From Comamonas testosteroni (GTDB lineage: Bacteria; Pseudomonadota; Gammaproteobacteria; Burkholderiales; Burkholderiaceae_C): 64,000 nucleotides of DNA. Position 1 is the stretch's first letter; every line of letters starts with the position of its first letter. Positions 63,622 through 64,000 of this stretch are shown here, one piece after another. A model generated the notes under the pieces. That model was given only the letters and a program-made list of their open reading frames with translations. It ran no database searches and was not told where the DNA came from. Both the position numbers and the translations under genes were made by a program. The stretch is from positions 1,054,001 to 1,118,000 of the forward strand of contig NZ_CP129672.1 in the NCBI RefSeq assembly GCF_030505195.1, written 5' to 3'.

Positions 63622-64000
63622 ATGTCCAAAAATGACGCTGCAACAACTGTCGTAGTAAGAGAAGTCCAACCACATGACTTTGAAGCGTGGCTTTCACTTT
63701 GGGATGGCTACAACGCTTTCTATGGAAGGGCCGGAGCTACCGAACTGGCAAAGGAAATTACCCAGAAAACTTGGGAGCGATTCTTTAATCCCATCGAACC
63801 GGTCTTTGCGCTGGTCGCTGAAAATGCAGGAGAAGTGGTTGGTCTGGCGCATTACATATTTCACCGTAGTACCACGAGACTGGGCCCTGTCTGCTACCTG
63901 CAGGATCTTTTCACGGCCCCGACAAGGCGTCAGCTTGGAATTGGCAAGGCGCTCATCAACGGCGTCTACAGGCAAGCCATGCTGGCTGGCTCAAATCGCG
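63622..64000 (+). CDS. GNAT N-acetyltransferase, 3' end cut by window edge
   Basis: The ATG at 63622 opens a frame running off the right edge (126 codons visible). VREVQPHDFEAWLSLWDGYNAFYG, VGLAHYIFHRST and the acetyl-CoA motif LQDLFTAPTRRQLGIGKALIN identify a GNAT protein. This N-terminus resembles the group related to diamine/aminoglycoside-type acetyltransferases; substrate unknown. Lower GC, like the gene before it. Confidence 0.85.
   Translation, partial: MSKNDAATTVVVREVQPHDFEAWLSLWDGYNAFYGRAGATELAKEITQKTWERFFNPIEPVFALVAENAGEVVGLAHYIFHRSTTRLGPVCYLQDLFTAPTRRQLGIGKALINGVYRQAMLAGSNR

Overview
The window comes from a GC-rich betaproteobacterium and almost certainly from Comamonas testosteroni or a very close relative. 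The evidence is a 125-residue ketosteroid isomerase with Tyr14, Asp38 and Asp99, next to a 257-residue 3-alpha-hydroxysteroid dehydrogenase/carbonyl reductase. It also carries the complete tes gene order known from C. testosteroni TA441 (scdA, reductase, tesI, tesH, tesA2 divergent from tesA1, tesD, tesE, tesF, tesG). I see no rRNA gene, insertion sequence, prophage or CRISPR array.

Layout. 1-12.4 kb is housekeeping: a LOG-family gene cut by the left edge, a fluoride channel, a six-gene multisubunit cation/proton antiporter operon (pha/mrp type, A and B fused), an acetyltransferase, two membrane proteins, murI, a YgjP-like metallopeptidase, a conserved unknown and two tRNA genes (Leu-UAA, Gly-GCC). 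12.5-25.2 kb is the steroid nucleus degradation cluster. It is two divergent operons around a shared promoter region, closed on the right by an octamer tandem repeat and a strong terminator. 25.3-27.4 kb is a Fur-boxed TonB siderophore receptor inserted between steroid genes. 27.5-30.3 kb holds a tiny exported protein and a DUF35-MaoC fusion with an aldolase-like thiolase. 30.5-38.7 kb is an envelope module: a YCF48 beta-propeller, an MMPL/RND transporter and a SnoaL-like protein, then a dienelactone-hydrolase-like protein, then DUF1302 and DUF1329 outer-envelope proteins. 39-51.8 kb is one long minus-strand operon for acyl side-chain degradation: two CoA ligases, two pairs of acyl-CoA dehydrogenases, MaoC, MaoC-DUF35, thiolase, SDR and a metallo-beta-lactamase-fold protein, with a divergent enoyl-CoA hydratase. 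52.7-57 kb is miscellaneous: GFA protein, SDR/LysR pair, a YjaB-like acetyltransferase and a GNAT-Rnk fusion. 57-62.7 kb returns to steroids with ksi, hsdA and two Old-Yellow-Enzyme-type reductases. The right edge has a nucleotidyltransferase-like protein and a cut GNAT gene.

How it works together. HsdA and KSI set the 3-keto-4-ene; TesI and TesH desaturate ring A. The KshB-like reductase supports 9-alpha-hydroxylation, TesA1A2 hydroxylates the aromatised ring, TesD cleaves the meta-cleavage product, and TesE-G take the C5-C6 fragment to pyruvate and an acyl-CoA. ScdA activates the remaining C/D-ring acid. The 39-52 kb operon looks like a Gram-negative counterpart of the mycobacterial ChsE/ChsH/Ltp2 side-chain system.

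The main new observation is a recurrent 17-bp partly palindromic element (GTCY-N4-RGACGATG) found in eight intergenic sites. These precede tesA2/tesA1, a 67-residue exported protein, the thiolase/DUF35-MaoC pair, the YCF48-MMPL operon, DUF1329-DUF1302, the side-chain operon, the hydratase and the hsdA/reductase pair. It defines a probable steroid regulon and draws in the uncharacterised envelope proteins, which are my best candidate for an undescribed steroid transport system.
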